From: Erodium maritimum
Lineage: Eukaryota > Streptophyta > Magnoliopsida > Geraniales > Geraniaceae
Reading direction: 5' to 3'
DNA: 64,000 nt
Assembly: GCA_963921825.1 (NCBI GenBank)
Contig: OY997589.1
Location: 56,274,959 to 56,338,958 of the forward strand
Below the pieces are notes generated by a model. The model saw only the letters and a list, made by a program, of their open reading frames with translations, made no database searches and was not told the origin of the DNA. Both the position numbers and the translations under genes were made by a program. Shown piece by piece: positions 10,900 through 23,490 of the stretch; positions within the stretch are counted from its first letter, which is position 1; each line of letters opens with the position of its first letter.

Positions 10900-12136
10900 A
10901 TGGACCTCAGAGTTGTGGCAACTGCTGTAGGATCCATGAGTCTTGCTTTGCCAAGAGGTCTTGTCTTAGTATTGTATAATGTATATTGCATACCTACTTT
11001 TAGTAGGAATATTATATCTGTATCCGTGTTTGACAAGGAAGGATATAATGTTAATATTGGAAATGGAGTTTTCAATGTTCTATGCAATGATATGTTTTAT
11101 ACCAGTACTGACATGGTTGGAGGATTGTACATATTAGATATGGGTAACAATGCCTCAAGTTCTATATATTCCGTTAATACCAAGAGGTCTAAATCCAACA
11201 ATTTAAACCTAACTCTGTTATGGTACTGTCATTTGGGTCGCATAAACAAGAAGCGCCTATCAGCACTTCAGAAGTGCGGGCTTTCAGGTTCATTCGAATT
11301 CCATTCGATCGATAGGTGCAAGGTTTGTTTGATGGGCAAAATGACTAAAGTGCCCTTTATCGATCGCGATGAAAGGGCGGGTGAATTATTGGGGCTGATA
11401 CACTCGAATGTGTGTAGACCAATAAGTTCACTTGCCAGGAGGGGTTTTAGCTACTTTATCACATTTACTGATGATTACAGTATATATGGTTATGTCTATT
11501 CGGTGAGACATAAGTCTGAAGCTTTTGATAAATTCAAAGAGTTTAAGACTATAGTAGAAAACCAGCTCGACAAAGGTATTAAGGCACTTCGATTGGATCG
11601 AGGTGGAAAATACTTGACCACAGAGTTATTAGATCATCTAAAAGAGAATGGGATCCTTTTGGAATGGACTCCTCCTAGGTCACTGTAGTTGAAAGGTGTA
11701 GCCAAACGGAGAAATCGGACATTGTTAGACAATGGTCTGTTCCATGATTAGTTGGACTGATCTCCCAATCTCTTTTAGGGGTTTTGCTCTAGAGACGACC
11801 GCATTCATAGTGAATCGGGCTTCGACGAATGGTGTGGAAGGGACACCATTTTAAAATTGGTACGGGATGATGCCCGCTTTGTCCTTCCTAAAGATTTGTG
11901 GTTGCGAGGCTTATGTGAAACATTTGGTTTCGACTAAGCTCGAACCAAGATCTGAGATATGCACCTTCGTGTGGTATCCCAAAGCAACAAGGGGATACTA
12001 TTTCTACAATCCCAGTGAGAACATGGTGTTCGTCGCTTGGGGTGGGGTCTTTATGGAAAAAAAGTTTTGTTTCCAAAGACGTCATTGGGAGGACTGTGCA
12101 TCTCGAAGAAATTCAGGATGGTACAGATCTGTCTAA
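10900..12136 (+). pseudogene. Copia integrase, inactivated, unit 1
   Basis: The main 262-codon frame spans the pre-integrase and core domains. In the N-terminal zinc site the family pattern WH-RLGH has become WYCHLGRINKKR, losing both His; the CKVC pair remains. The first catalytic Asp (HTD in the family) is Asn in HSNVCRP. The second survives in LRLDRGGKY. Just past the stop at 11686 the family GVAERRNR is GVAKRRNR, replacing the catalytic Glu. Position 11483 makes DDYSIYGY here where unit 2 has DDYSKYGY. A further frame (11867-12136) keeps CGCEAYVKHL and YYFYNPSENMVFVA. Many changes are C-to-T or G-to-A type. Confidence 0.88.
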
Positions 12137-12224
12137 ACCAATTAGCAACCCTGTAGAAAGGAGCCAGAGATTGTCGTAGAGTAAGAACCAATTCCTGTTA
12201 CAATTCCGGAAGGTCCAAGGCGAT

Positions 12225-13212
12225 TTGAAAGGATCAATCTTCCACCTCCAAGATATGGTATCCGGAGGTGACAATGAAGTCATGGTGGATCACGATGATC
12301 CAGCCACCTTTCAGGAAGTCGTGGATGGGCCCAACTCCGAGTTATGGCTGGGAGCCATGAGGGAGGAAATGCAATCCATGTCGGACAACCGAGTCTGGGA
12401 ACCGGTTGATCCCATCAATGGTGTGAGGACCATAGGATGCAAATGGATCTTCAAGGTGAAGATGGACATGGACGGCAACCCTTTGACCTACAAAGCTCAA
12501 CTGGTGGCGAAAGGTTATAGGCAGATCCAATGGATTGACTATGAGGAAACCTTCTCCTTAGTGGCTATGGTCAAAATCAATCCAAATTCTTCTTGACATA
12601 ACTGCGTATCATAATTACGAGATATGGCAAGTGGATGTCAAAACCGCTTTCCTAAATGGAAATTTGACTGAGTACGTTTGTATGTCTCGGCCCAAAGGTT
12701 TTGACGATCCGAAGAATAAAGGAAAGATTTATAAGTTGTTGAAATCCATTTATGGATTGAAACGAACTTCTCGGAGTTGGATCCTTCGTTTTGATGAAGC
12801 TGTAATTGGATTTGGCTTAATCAAGAACGAGGATGAATCTTGCGTTTATAAGAAGGCTAGTGGGAGCAAGATTACCTTTCTGGTTCTCATTGAAAACGAC
12901 ATCCCAACCTTGCACGAGACTAAAGCTTGGTTGAGGAAGTGTTTTTCAATAAAGGACTTAGGCGATGCTTCTTATATCTTAAGGATTAAGATATGTAGAG
13001 ATCGCACCAAGAGGGTCTTGGATTTAAGTCAGGGAACCTATGTGAACAAGGCATTGAGTAGGTTCTTAATGCTCGATTCAAAGAAAGGACTCTTACCCAC
13101 TAGTCATGGCATTCATCTCAGCAAGACTCAGTGTCCTAAGACACCTGATGAGCTGAAAAGGATGATGAGAATCCTATGCGCCTGGGGGCAGGATCGATCA
13201 TATATGCCATGA
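12225..13212 (+). pseudogene. Copia reverse transcriptase lacking its YVDD box, unit 1
   Basis: Two frames, broken near 12596, carry RT landmarks: WLGAMREEMQSM, CKWIFKVKMDMDG, KAQLVAKGYRQ, DYEETFSLVAM, then QVDVKTAFLNGNL, YKLLKSIYGLK and SWILRFDEA. Where the family reads FLVL-YVDDILLIG-NDIP, this copy reads FLVLIENDIP: about seven codons are gone, including both catalytic Asp. The enzyme cannot polymerise DNA. The end of the frame (13195) is a shift in the segment before RNase H. Confidence 0.9.
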
Positions 13213-13399
13213 CATGTATGAGACCAGACGTCTCGTAAGCCTTATGTTGTACCAGTAGACATCATTCTAACCCGGGGGAAAGATGATGTTGAACTAGTCG
13301 TCGAAGGATGAGTAGACGCTAGTTTTCCAAGACAAATCCAGATGACTTTAGAAGTCAATCAGGATATGTGTTTACGCTGAATGGTAGAGCTTTAGCTGG

Positions 13400-13750
13400 G
13401 AAAGCGTAAAGCAAGATACCATTGCCGAATCTACGACAGAGGCCAAGTACATGGATGCTGCAGAGGCAGCTAAGGAGGCTATGTGGATTTGGAAATTCAT
13501 GGCAGGGCTGGGTGTAATTAAAAACCCATCCAGTCCGGTGAATCCATTTTGCGACAACACAAGGGCCATTGCGCAAGCTAAAAGCCTAGATCGCATAACA
13601 AATCCAAACATGTACTGCGGCGTATCCACCTCATCAGATAAATACTGAACTGAGGTGAAGTGAAGATAACCGATATTGCAACAGATGATAACATAGCCAA
13701 CCCTTTGACTAAGACAGTGTCACTGCCTGAACATGTTAGACATGTAAAGT
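13400..13750 (+). pseudogene. Copia RNase H remains, unit 1
   Basis: Frames preserve TIAESTTEAKY (family TTEAEY, here Lys for Glu), EAAKEAMWIWKF, NPFCDNTRAIAQAK, then after a stop near 13648 the tail DNIANPLTKTVSLPEH (family ADPLTK). Stops and frame changes make it non-coding. Confidence 0.82.
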
Positions 13751-13783
13751 CGATGGGGACATATTGGAGTTTAGATTGGAACT

Positions 13784-13798
13784 AGGGCAAGTGGGAGA
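13784..13798 (+). other. Polypurine tract, unit 1
   Basis: AGGGCAAGTGGGAGA ends one base before LTR 2. The same tract precedes LTR 3 at 20555-20569. Confidence 0.85.
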
Positions 13799-13799
13799 T

Positions 13800-15487
13800 T
13801 GTTAGTCTTAGTGCCCGTAGTTCAATCCTAAATGTCCAAATGTATATATCATCGTTAGCAATAAAATTAAAGCGGCTTTATATTACTTATGTGTTGGAGT
13901 AATATATCGATGTGTGCTCTGATCTATGCCCACCATGCGAATAGAACCATAGATCGAGATAGATCACACTCGATGGGTCCCTAGTCAACAAAGCTTCACT
14001 AGAAGCGACTAGTATGAAAGATGGCTCTTTATGGCTTACGTTCTGTTAGTCATTGGAATGGGATTCCGGAGTCTGATCATAGATATCATGTGGGACATGA
14101 TATTGGACGACCCACCCTGAATATGTGCCATAGATTAAGTCATGAACATATTCAGTGTTGTAGCTTGTCATGTATCCTTAGACCAAGGAGTCTTTGTGAT
14201 CGCTATGTAGTCAACAACTGAGTTTGACCTGAGCCTAACGTTGTCCGTAACAGGGCTTCCATAACGGCCAGGATTGGCTTGGGGACGGGCTACATGAGTG
14301 ACACGAAAGACGGCTAAGGGATTTATCCCTCATACTAAGGTATGGGAAAGATATCGGTTCTCGGCCACTTGATCGAGAGTGACTGGAAGAATAGCATGGC
14401 CATGCACATGATACTGGGTATCATATCTTCAGTCATCTCACATATCAAGGAACGGTGATTGAGAATAATAAGGATGACGGCTCTATGCCTTATCTCAATC
14501 AGGATATCGGAGATAAAAGGATAATGACAGGGACGACGGAAAGGTTAGAATCGACAGGGTCGATTCGTTATGTAGTGTCAGGCAATACTAAAGTCTCGTT
14601 AGTTGCCACTTAAATAGGATCAAGTAAAATGGGATTTTACGTTGATCTATTGACATGCATAAACCTAAGGGTCACACCGGAGGATGAAACTCATTGACAC
14701 ATTTATGGAGAATGGCCAAAAGGGAGTTGTCTCGGGACATGACCAAAACTGGGTTTTGGGTCATGTGCCCGTAAGTGAATAGGACTTTACGGATCGAGAC
14801 AAGGCTTGGAGTCTTGGGATTGATCGCGTCGGATAATGTTGGACATTTCCGGTATGGAAGGCATGGAGGCGATGAGCGAATCACGGGACCTCGTTGGAAA
14901 TGGCCACGGGCCATGTTCCAAGAAGCCCATGAAAGGCCCATGCAACCAAGGCCCATGGAACTAATTAATCAAGTCTTGATTAATTAGTACTAAGTAAGCA
15001 AGACAAGGATTAAGGTGTTGGTGATTCACCACCTAACCCAATCTTGTCTTGCCATACTTTGTCCTATTTACACCTTACTTGTCACCATGCTTGTCCCATG
15101 CCTTTAGTTGGACAAGTATGGGTTTTGTTATGTTTAAGTCATCTTTTTTCAACATAACAAACACTAGACAAGAATAGGAAACACATTTTCTCTCCCTCTT
15201 CCATGGCCATTTCGGGTTTGGCTAGTTTCCACCTCCATGTTTGTGTTCTTGAGTCCTCAAAGAGAAGAACTACGTGGCTTTGATTCCCAAGTGGATACGT
15301 AGGCGTCTTGGAGACTCAAGCCAATCATTCGTTAACCGGTGTTCTTGTTTTGGTAAGAACTAGTGCTGAATTTTTCTCTTGTTAATCCATTCTTTGTTAG
15401 TTGTTTCATGCTTTTAATTGTCTCTTGGTTTTCATTGATTTTCCGCTGCGAGTTGGTTCATCTCCAACCCTACCTCGAGACCCAACA
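13800..15487 (+). mobile_element. Copia LTR 2 of the array (shared by both units)
   Basis: 1688 bp, same ends as LTR 1. It has C at 15411, as LTR 3 does, where LTR 1 has G. As the middle LTR it serves as 3' LTR of unit 1 and 5' LTR of unit 2, as expected from LTR-LTR recombination. The palindrome recurs at 14961-14987. Confidence 0.95.
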
Positions 15488-15488
15488 G

Positions 15489-15500
15489 TGGTATCAGAGC
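15489..15500 (+). other. Primer binding site, unit 2
   Basis: TGGTATCAGAGC one base after LTR 2, identical to unit 1. Confidence 0.9.
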
Positions 15501-17041
15501 CGTGCTACCTTCGGGATTCACAAGACGGTGTTCATAGTTTCGGTTTTGCTTGAAAGTTTCGTTTTTGGCATGTTGTTTTGCTAAATTGTTTGATAACATG
15601 TTTTAAATTCTTGTTTATGGATTTAATGCATGTAAAATGAATTTTTGAAAATTATTTCAAATCTGGAAATTTTGAAAAAAGTTTGATTTTTCGGGTCTCG
15701 GGAGCGGGACTCTCGGGGAGCCGAAACCGAGACCGAACGGGGCTCCGTTGGACGGAGCTAGGCCAAGCATGACCATTGGATGGTTGATATGCTAAGGCTA
15801 AACCGTTTTGTTAGTTATGACGAGTTTGGAACCGTCATGACGAACTCGAAGATCAAATGTTCAAAAGTTTCATTTTTGAACGGTTTCGATAAACCGAGCA
15901 TCAAAAAATTTCGAAACTTGGCTATTAATTAAAACCGGAAAATCACATGATGTTTGATAACATGCTTGTTTGATAACACGATGTGTGATGTGATGTTGGC
16001 ATGGTGTACATAATAGCCCCGAGCTCAATTTAATTATTTATCGCTTTTCACGGCCTGCGAGCCGTTAGAGTCAACGTGTAATTATTCTTTCAAGGTGTGG
16101 TCGTCGAACCACTTGTTTGTAATATTTATTTATTCCCGACCTGCGAGTCGTGTATTAAATTGTAATATTTTACTCAAGATGAAGAAAGGGCGAAAAGGTC
16201 ATTTGGTGGCTTTTCGGGTGTTGGCATCGGCTTGGAGTCGGTGGAGCTCAAGAAGCTAGTGGGAGTTAGTTTAGGGGGCTATTATGTGCATATTTATCGC
16301 TTTATGCTTGGTTTAGTTTATGCATGATTAATTCTGTGTTTTAGAATTGCATGCTTAACTTTATTTACCGAGCATATCACCTCACATGCAAAGATAAAAT
16401 TGGAATTTTAATCCTTGTGTGTGAGCCCTTAGAATCGTCATTACATTGGATGTAGTTGACGGGTTCGAAGGAAGAATTACATTGGAGGTAATTTGAGGCA
16501 TCATTGCATTTGGAATGTAGTTGATGTGCTCATCGCATCTAGGATGTGTCAAAGTTTTAAACACAACCGGACAAGTAAAAACGGGTCATGTCCGATACCT
16601 CCCAATTATCAACACCTTACTACCTCCCCGTCCTATGGGTGTCGTGCGCATTAGCGGAGCATCCATGGGAAAGCGGGGTAGTAGGTTTGGACGACATATG
16701 TGGGTGTCGTGCGCATTAGCGGAGCACCTACATAGTGACGGGCCATAGTTGAAAATTGGTGGACCCGACTACGATTCTCAGCCTGAGGTTGAGCTAGGGT
16801 AACAGATAGGGTAAGCCGTGTACATAAGTGCATACCCTAGCCAAGAGTCACATTGGATGTGATTGGATGGAGTCCTACCTACATAGCTCGATTAAGTGGT
16901 GAGCATTAGTTCAGCTTAATCGAGTGAATCAAGGATCTTGGTTTCAGATTCTAAAGGTTTAGAATTGATTGTTGGTGTTTAAGCTTGATCTTCATAAAAT
17001 TTATTCAGTTTACTGATTGAATTTTATCTGTTGTAGATCAA
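15501..17041 (+). other. Copia leader, unit 2 (noncoding)
   Basis: Matches the unit 1 leader with no difference that I noticed, including the 65-bp-spaced direct repeat. No gene supported. Confidence 0.6.
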
Positions 17042-17275
17042 ATGGCAAATTCAGCGAACATTAATAGTTTGTCATTAAAAACCATTCTTGACAGGGTCAA
17101 GCTAAATGGGACAAACTATTTGGACTGGTACAGAATTTTGAGGATAGTCCTCAAGTCTGAACGCAAAGAATATGTCCTTGACAAGGCTGTCTCTAAGACC
17201 ATATCAGAGTTACATGAAGTGTCATTAACTGCTGAGAAGAATATCTCAGGGATCTGGGATCCAAGGATATTCTGA
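17042..17275 (+). pseudogene. Copia gag, internally deleted, unit 2
   Basis: The translation is identical to unit 1 gag, with the same internal deletion and the same stop. The defect therefore predates the duplication or was spread with it. Confidence 0.85.
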
Positions 17276-17670
17276 TGGTCAACAAGGGAATTGGAAGTGG
17301 CAAGGGCTGGGCCCATGCGCACTTGGCAGGAAAGATGAGACACCTGAGAATGTCTGCTTCTACTGCCAACAGCCTGATCATTGGAACCGGGATTACAGGA
17401 AGTTCACGGCTGATCTGAAGAAGGGCAGTGGGACTGCGCCTTCATCAAATAGCCTGGATGATCTGAAGAAGGGCAGTAGGACTGCGCCTTCATCAGGAAA
17501 CCTGGATGATCTAAGGAAGGGCGGTGGGATCGTGCCTTCATTCGGTATTAACTCTATAGAGCTACATCTCTCTACTTCCAAAGATTCATGGGTATTAGAT
17601 ACCATGACTGAATCTCACACATGCACTAATATATGGTGGCTGAAAGTAGGAGAGATTTGGAAAGCACGAA
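17276..17670 (+). pseudogene. Copia zinc knuckle and protease remains, unit 2
   Basis: Same lesions as unit 1: final Cys of the knuckle replaced by Tyr, and DTM in place of DTG at the protease site. Confidence 0.78.
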
Positions 17671-18907
17671 ATGGACCTCAGAGTTGTGGCAACTGCTGTA
17701 GGATCCATGAGTCTTGCTTTGCCAAGAGGTCTTGTCTTAGTATTGTATAATGTATATTGCATACCTACTTTTAGTAGGAATATTATATCTGTATCCGTGT
17801 TTGACAAGGAAGGATATAATGTTAATATTGGAAATGGAGTTTTCAATGTTCTATGCAATGATATGTTTTATACCAGTACTGACATGGTTGGAGGATTGTA
17901 CATATTAGATATGGGTAACAATGCCTCAAGTTCTATATATTCCGTTAATACCAAGAGGTCTAAATCCAACAATTTAAACCTAACTCTGTTATGGTACTGT
18001 CATTTGGGTCGCATAAACAAGAAGCGCCTATCAGCACTTCAGAAGTGCGGGCTTTCAGGTTCATTCGAATTCCATTCGATCGATAGGTGCAAGGTTTGTT
18101 TGATGGGCAAAATGACTAAAGTGCCCTTTATCGATCGCGATGAAAGGGCGGGTGAATTATTGGGGCTGATACACTCGAATGTGTGTAGACCAATAAGTTC
18201 ACTTGCCAGGAGGGGTTTTAGCTACTTTATCACATTTACTGATGATTACAGTAAATATGGTTATGTCTATTCGGTGAGACATAAGTCTGAAGCTTTTGAT
18301 AAATTCAAAGAGTTTAAGACTATAGTAGAAAACCAGCTCGACAAAGGTATTAAGGCACTTCGATTGGATCGAGGTGGAAAATACTTGACCACAGAGTTAT
18401 TAGATCATCTAAAAGAGAATGGGATCCTTTTGGAATGGACTCCTCCTAGGTCACTGTAGTTGAAAGGTGTAGCCAAACGGAGAAATCGGACATTGTTAGA
18501 CAATGGTCTGTTCCATGATTAGTTGGACTGATCTCCCAATCTCTTTTAGGGGTTTTGCTCTAGAGACGACCGCATTCATAGTGAATCGGGCTTCGACGAA
18601 TGGTGTGGAAGGGACACCATTTTAAAATTGGTACGGGATGATGCCCGCTTTGTCCTTCCTAAAGATTTGTGGTTGCGAGGCTTATGTGAAACATTTGGTT
18701 TCGACTAAGCTCGAACCAAGATCTGAGATATGCACCTTCGTGTGGTATCCCAAAGCAACAAGGGGATACTATTTCTACAATCCCAGTGAGAACATGGTGT
18801 TCGTCGCTTGGGGTGGGGTCTTTATGGAAAAAAAGTTTTGTTTCCAAAGACGTCATTGGGAGGACTGTGCATCTCGAAGAAATTCAGGATGGTACAGATC
18901 TGTCTAA
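17671..18907 (+). pseudogene. Copia integrase, inactivated, unit 2
   Basis: Differs from unit 1 by a single residue, Lys in DDYSKYGY where unit 1 has Ile (18254 A against 11483 T). Lys is the expected type at this family position (usually Arg), so unit 1 carries the derived state. The lost His pair, Asp-to-Asn and Glu-to-Lys changes are all shared. Confidence 0.88.
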
Positions 18908-18995
18908 ACCAATTAGCAACCCTGTAGAAAGGAGCCAGAGATTGTCGTAGAGTAAGAACCAATTCCTGTTACAATTCCGGAAGGTCCAAGGCGAT

Positions 18996-19983
18996 TTGAA
19001 AGGATCAATCTTCCACCTCCAAGATATGGTATCCGGAGGTGACAATGAAGTCATGGTGGATCACGATGATCCAGCCACCTTTCAGGAAGTCGTGGATGGG
19101 CCCAACTCCGAGTTATGGCTGGGAGCCATGAGGGAGGAAATGCAATCCATGTCGGACAACCGAGTCTGGGAACCGGTTGATCCCATCAATGGTGTGAGGA
19201 CCATAGGATGCAAATGGATCTTCAAGGTGAAGATGGACATGGACGGCAACCCTTTGACCTACAAAGCTCAACTGGTGGCGAAAGGTTATAGGCAGATCCA
19301 ATGGATTGACTATGAGGAAACCTTCTCCTTAGTGGCTATGGTCAAAATCAATCCAAATTCTTCTTGACATAACTGCGTATCATAATTACGAGATATGGCA
19401 AGTGGATGTCAAAACCGCTTTCCTAAATGGAAATTTGACTGAGTACGTTTGTATGTCTCGGCCCAAAGGTTTTGACGATCCGAAGAATAAAGGAAAGATT
19501 TATAAGTTGTTGAAATCCATTTATGGATTGAAACGAACTTCTCGGAGTTGGATCCTTCGTTTTGATGAAGCTGTAATTGGATTTGGCTTAATCAAGAACG
19601 AGGATGAATCTTGCGTTTATAAGAAGGCTAGTGGGAGCAAGATTACCTTTCTGGTTCTCATTGAAAACGACATCCCAACCTTGCACGAGACTAAAGCTTG
19701 GTTGAGGAAGTGTTTTTCAATAAAGGACTTAGGCGATGCTTCTTATATCTTAAGGATTAAGATATGTAGAGATCGCACCAAGAGGGTCTTGGATTTAAGT
19801 CAGGGAACCTATGTGAACAAGGCATTGAGTAGGTTCTTAATGCTCGATTCAAAGAAAGGACTCTTACCCACTAGTCATGGCATTCATCTCAGCAAGACTC
19901 AGTGTCCTAAGACACCTGATGAGCTGAAAAGGATGATGAGAATCCTATGCGCCTGGGGGCAGGATCGATCATATATGCCATGA
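18996..19983 (+). pseudogene. Copia reverse transcriptase lacking its YVDD box, unit 2
   Basis: Same translation as unit 1 in both frames, including the deletion that turns the YVDD region into FLVLIENDIP and the break near 19367. Confidence 0.9.
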
Positions 19984-20170
19984 CATGTATGAGACCAGAC
20001 GTCTCGTAAGCCTTATGTTGTACCAGTAGACATCATTCTAACCCGGGGGAAAGATGATGTTGAACTAGTCGTCGAAGGATGAGTAGACGCTAGTTTTCCA
20101 AGACAAATCCAGATGACTTTAGAAGTCAATCAGGATATGTGTTTACGCTGAATGGTAGAGCTTTAGCTGG

Positions 20171-20521
20171 GAAAGCGTAAAGCAAGATACCATTGCCGAA
20201 TCTACGACAGAGGCCAAGTACATGGATGCTGCAGAGGCAGCTAAGGAGGCTATGTGGATTTGGAAATTCATGGCAGGGCTGGGTGTAATTAAAAACCCAT
20301 CCAGTCCGGTGAATCCATTTTGCGACAACACAAGGGCCATTGCGCAAGCTAAAAGCCTAGATCGCATAACAAATCCAAACATGTACTGCGGCGTATCCAC
20401 CTCATCAGATAAATACTGAACTGAGGTGAAGTGAAGATAACCGATATTGCAACAGATGATAACATAGCCAACCCTTTGACTAAGACAGTGTCACTGCCTG
20501 AACATGTTAGACATGTAAAGT
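20171..20521 (+). pseudogene. Copia RNase H remains, unit 2
   Basis: Same as unit 1: EAAKEAMWIWKF and NPFCDNTRAIAQAK with the same stop near 20419. Confidence 0.82.
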
Positions 20522-20570
20522 CGATGGGGACATATTGGAGTTTAGATTGGAACTAGGGCAAGTGGGAGAT

Positions 20571-22258
20571 TGTTAGTCTTAGTGCCCGTAGTTCAATCCT
20601 AAATGTCCAAATGTATATATCATCGTTAGCAATAAAATTAAAGCGGCTTTATATTACTTATGTGTTGGAGTAATATATCGATGTGTGCTCTGATCTATGC
20701 CCACCATGCGAATAGAACCATAGATCGAGATAGATCACACTCGATGGGTCCCTAGTCAACAAAGCTTCACTAGAAGCGACTAGTATGAAAGATGGCTCTT
20801 TATGGCTTACGTTCTGTTAGTCATTGGAATGGGATTCCGGAGTCTGATCATAGATATCATGTGGGACATGATATTGGACGACCCACCCTGAATATGTGCC
20901 ATAGATTAAGTCATGAACATATTCAGTGTTGTAGCTTGTCATGTATCCTTAGACCAAGGAGTCTTTGTGATCGCTATGTAGTCAACAACTGAGTTTGACC
21001 TGAGCCTAACGTTGTCCGTAACAGGGCTTCCATAACGGCCAGGATTGGCTTGGGGACGGGCTACATGAGTGACACGAAAGACGGCTAAGGGATTTATCCC
21101 TCATACTAAGGTATGGGAAAGATATCGGTTCTCGGCCACTTGATCGAGAGTGACTGGAAGAATAGCATGGCCATGCACATGATACTGGGTATCATATCTT
21201 CAGTCATCTCACATATCAAGGAACGGTGATTGAGAATAATAAGGATGACGGCTCTATGCCTTATCTCAATCAGGATATCGGAGATAAAAGGATAATGACA
21301 GGGACGACGGAAAGGTTAGAATCGACAGGGTCGATTCGTTATGTAGTGTCAGGCAATACTAAAGTCTCGTTAGTTGCCACTTAAATAGGATCAAGTAAAA
21401 TGGGATTTTACGTTGATCTATTGACATGCATAAACCTAAGGGTCACACCGGAGGATGAAACTCATTGACACATTTATGGAGAATGGCCAAAAGGGAGTTG
21501 TCTCGGGACATGACCAAAACTGGGTTTTGGGTCATGTGCCCGTAAGTGAATAGGACTTTACGGATCGAGACAAGGCTTGGAGTCTTGGGATTGATCGCGT
21601 CGGATAATGTTGGACATTTCCGGTATGGAAGGCATGGAGGCGATGAGCGAATCACGGGACCTCGTTGGAAATGGCCACGGGCCATGTTCCAAGAAGCCCA
21701 TGAAAGGCCCATGCAACCAAGGCCCATGGAACTAATTAATCAAGTCTTGATTAATTAGTACTAAGTAAGCAAGACAAGGATTAAGGTGTTGGTGATTCAC
21801 CACCTAACCCAATCTTGTCTTGCCATACTTTGTCCTATTTACACCTTACTTGTCACCATGCTTGTCCCATGCCTTTAGTTGGACAAGTATGGGTTTTGTT
21901 ATGTTTAAGTCATCTTTTTTCAACATAACAAACACTAGACAAGAATAGGAAACACATTTTCTCTCCCTCTTCCATGGCCATTTCGGGTTTGGCTAGTTTC
22001 CACCTCCATGTTTGTGTTCTTGAGTCCTCAAAGAGAAGAACTACGTGGCTTTGATTCCCAAGTGGATACGTAGGCGTCTTGGAGACTCAAGCCAATCATT
22101 CGTTAACCGGTGTTCTTGTTTTGGTAAGAACTAGTGCTGAATTTTTCTCTTGTTAATCCATTCTTTGTTAGTTGTTTCATGCTTTTAATTGTCTCTTGGT
22201 TTTCATTGATTTTCCGCTGCGAGTTGGTTCATCTCCAACCCTACCTCGAGACCCAACA
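20571..22258 (+). mobile_element. Copia LTR 3 of the array
   Basis: 1688 bp, ends CCCAACA directly before the right duplication ATTTA (22259-22263). It matches LTR 2 at the one variable LTR site noticed (22182 C). Confidence 0.95.
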
Positions 22259-22263
22259 ATTTA

Positions 22264-23490
22264 TTCATAATATGTGCTGAGGGCCTTTCTCGCATAATTC
22301 AATAGGAGGAGACGGCATGAAGGATTCAGGGTTGCAGGGTGGCGAGGCAGGCGCCATCAGTTTCACATTTGTTTTTTGCAGACGATAGCTTCTTGTTTTC
22401 GAGAGCTACTTCTGGAGAGGCTGGAGCATGGAGAGATATACTACTAAAATATGAAAGAGCCTCAAGTCAAAAGGTGACTTTAGAAAAGTCTTCGGTAATG
22501 TTTAGCCCAAACACACTGCATACGAACCGGGAAGTGATAAAAGGTGTTTTGGGTATGAGGGAGGTTGAGGACACGAGCCTTTACTTAGGGCTGCCGTCAG
22601 TGGTTCGGCGAAGCAAATATGCGAGTTTTTCGTTCATCAGGGATCGTATTGTGAAAAGACTACAAGGATGGGACGAATTGCTACTCAGTAAAGCAAGCAA
22701 AGAGATCTTATTAAAAGCTGTGATTCAAGCGCTGCCAACGTATACGATGGGAGTTTATGAAATTCCAACAGGTTTGATACAGGAGATCGAGATTATAATG
22801 AATAGGTTCAGGTGGAGTCATGACACCCGAACGGGTAAGGGGCTGAAATGGAAGAGTTGGGGTAAGTTATGTAAATATAAGTTGGAAGGAGGCCTCGGGT
22901 TCAAATTCTTGCAGGACTTTAATATCGCGCTTCTTGGTAAGCAAGTCTGGCGGCTCCTGCAGAGGCCAGAAAGTTAGGTGGCTCGGGTTTTAAAGGCCAA
23001 ATATTATCCTAGGTGTGACATCCTGGACGCTAAAGAACGTACTGGAGGGAGTTATATTTGGTACAGTATTGTTCAGGGGCTACCGTTGATACGAGAAGGT
23101 GTTAGAAGAAGAATAGGTGACGGAGCTAATACACTGGTTCTTGGGCACCAATGACTGAACGCAGAGAGAGGGATGGTGGGTCCGAATTCAGAAATTGATA
23201 TAAACATGAAAGTGGAGCAACTTATGTGTCAAGGGCGGAGGACATGGCAGGAAGGACTGATCAGGAATTTATTTGACCCGGACATTGTGGAAGCCATAAT
23301 TTCTATCCCACTTCCAAGATGTTCGAGTTCTGATGGTTGGTATTGGTGGGGCACAAAAGACGGAACATATAGAGTCCGTGACGCGTACAGATCAATTCAA
23401 CGAGCTCAAGGACGGTGGGCCGAACAAATTGAAGCTCAGTTTTGGAAGCGGTTTTGGAACGTGAGAGTGCCCCCCGAATGTTAAGCATAT
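22264..23490 (+). pseudogene. LINE ORF2, second part: reverse transcriptase palm and thumb
   Basis: It continues the frame broken at 7028. [14 protein letters not shown] carries the catalytic ADD of LINE reverse transcriptase. Then come [14 protein letters not shown] (family SGQ-N--KS), [32 protein letters not shown] and the [14 protein letters not shown] segment, all ordinary plant L1. Stops at 22975 and 23153 and shifts after 23160 end function. WYWWGTKDGTYRVRDAYR (23335-23400) precedes the zinc-binding part. Confidence 0.92.

Larger units (their letters stand above)
7029..22258 (+). mobile_element. Head-to-tail Ty1/copia array: LTR-body-LTR-body-LTR
   Basis: LTRs start at 7029, 13800 and 20571, so the period is exactly 6771 bp twice. 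The outer ends are flanked by the 5-bp duplication ATTTA (7024-7028 and 22259-22263), so the array occupies one insertion site. Each body has a tRNA-iMet-type primer site and a polypurine tract. I noticed only two base differences between the units: 8640 G against 15411/22182 C, and 11483 T against 18254 A. Both bodies share the same lesions. Unequal recombination between LTRs of sister copies is the usual explanation. An assembly duplication must be ruled out. Confidence 0.93.
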
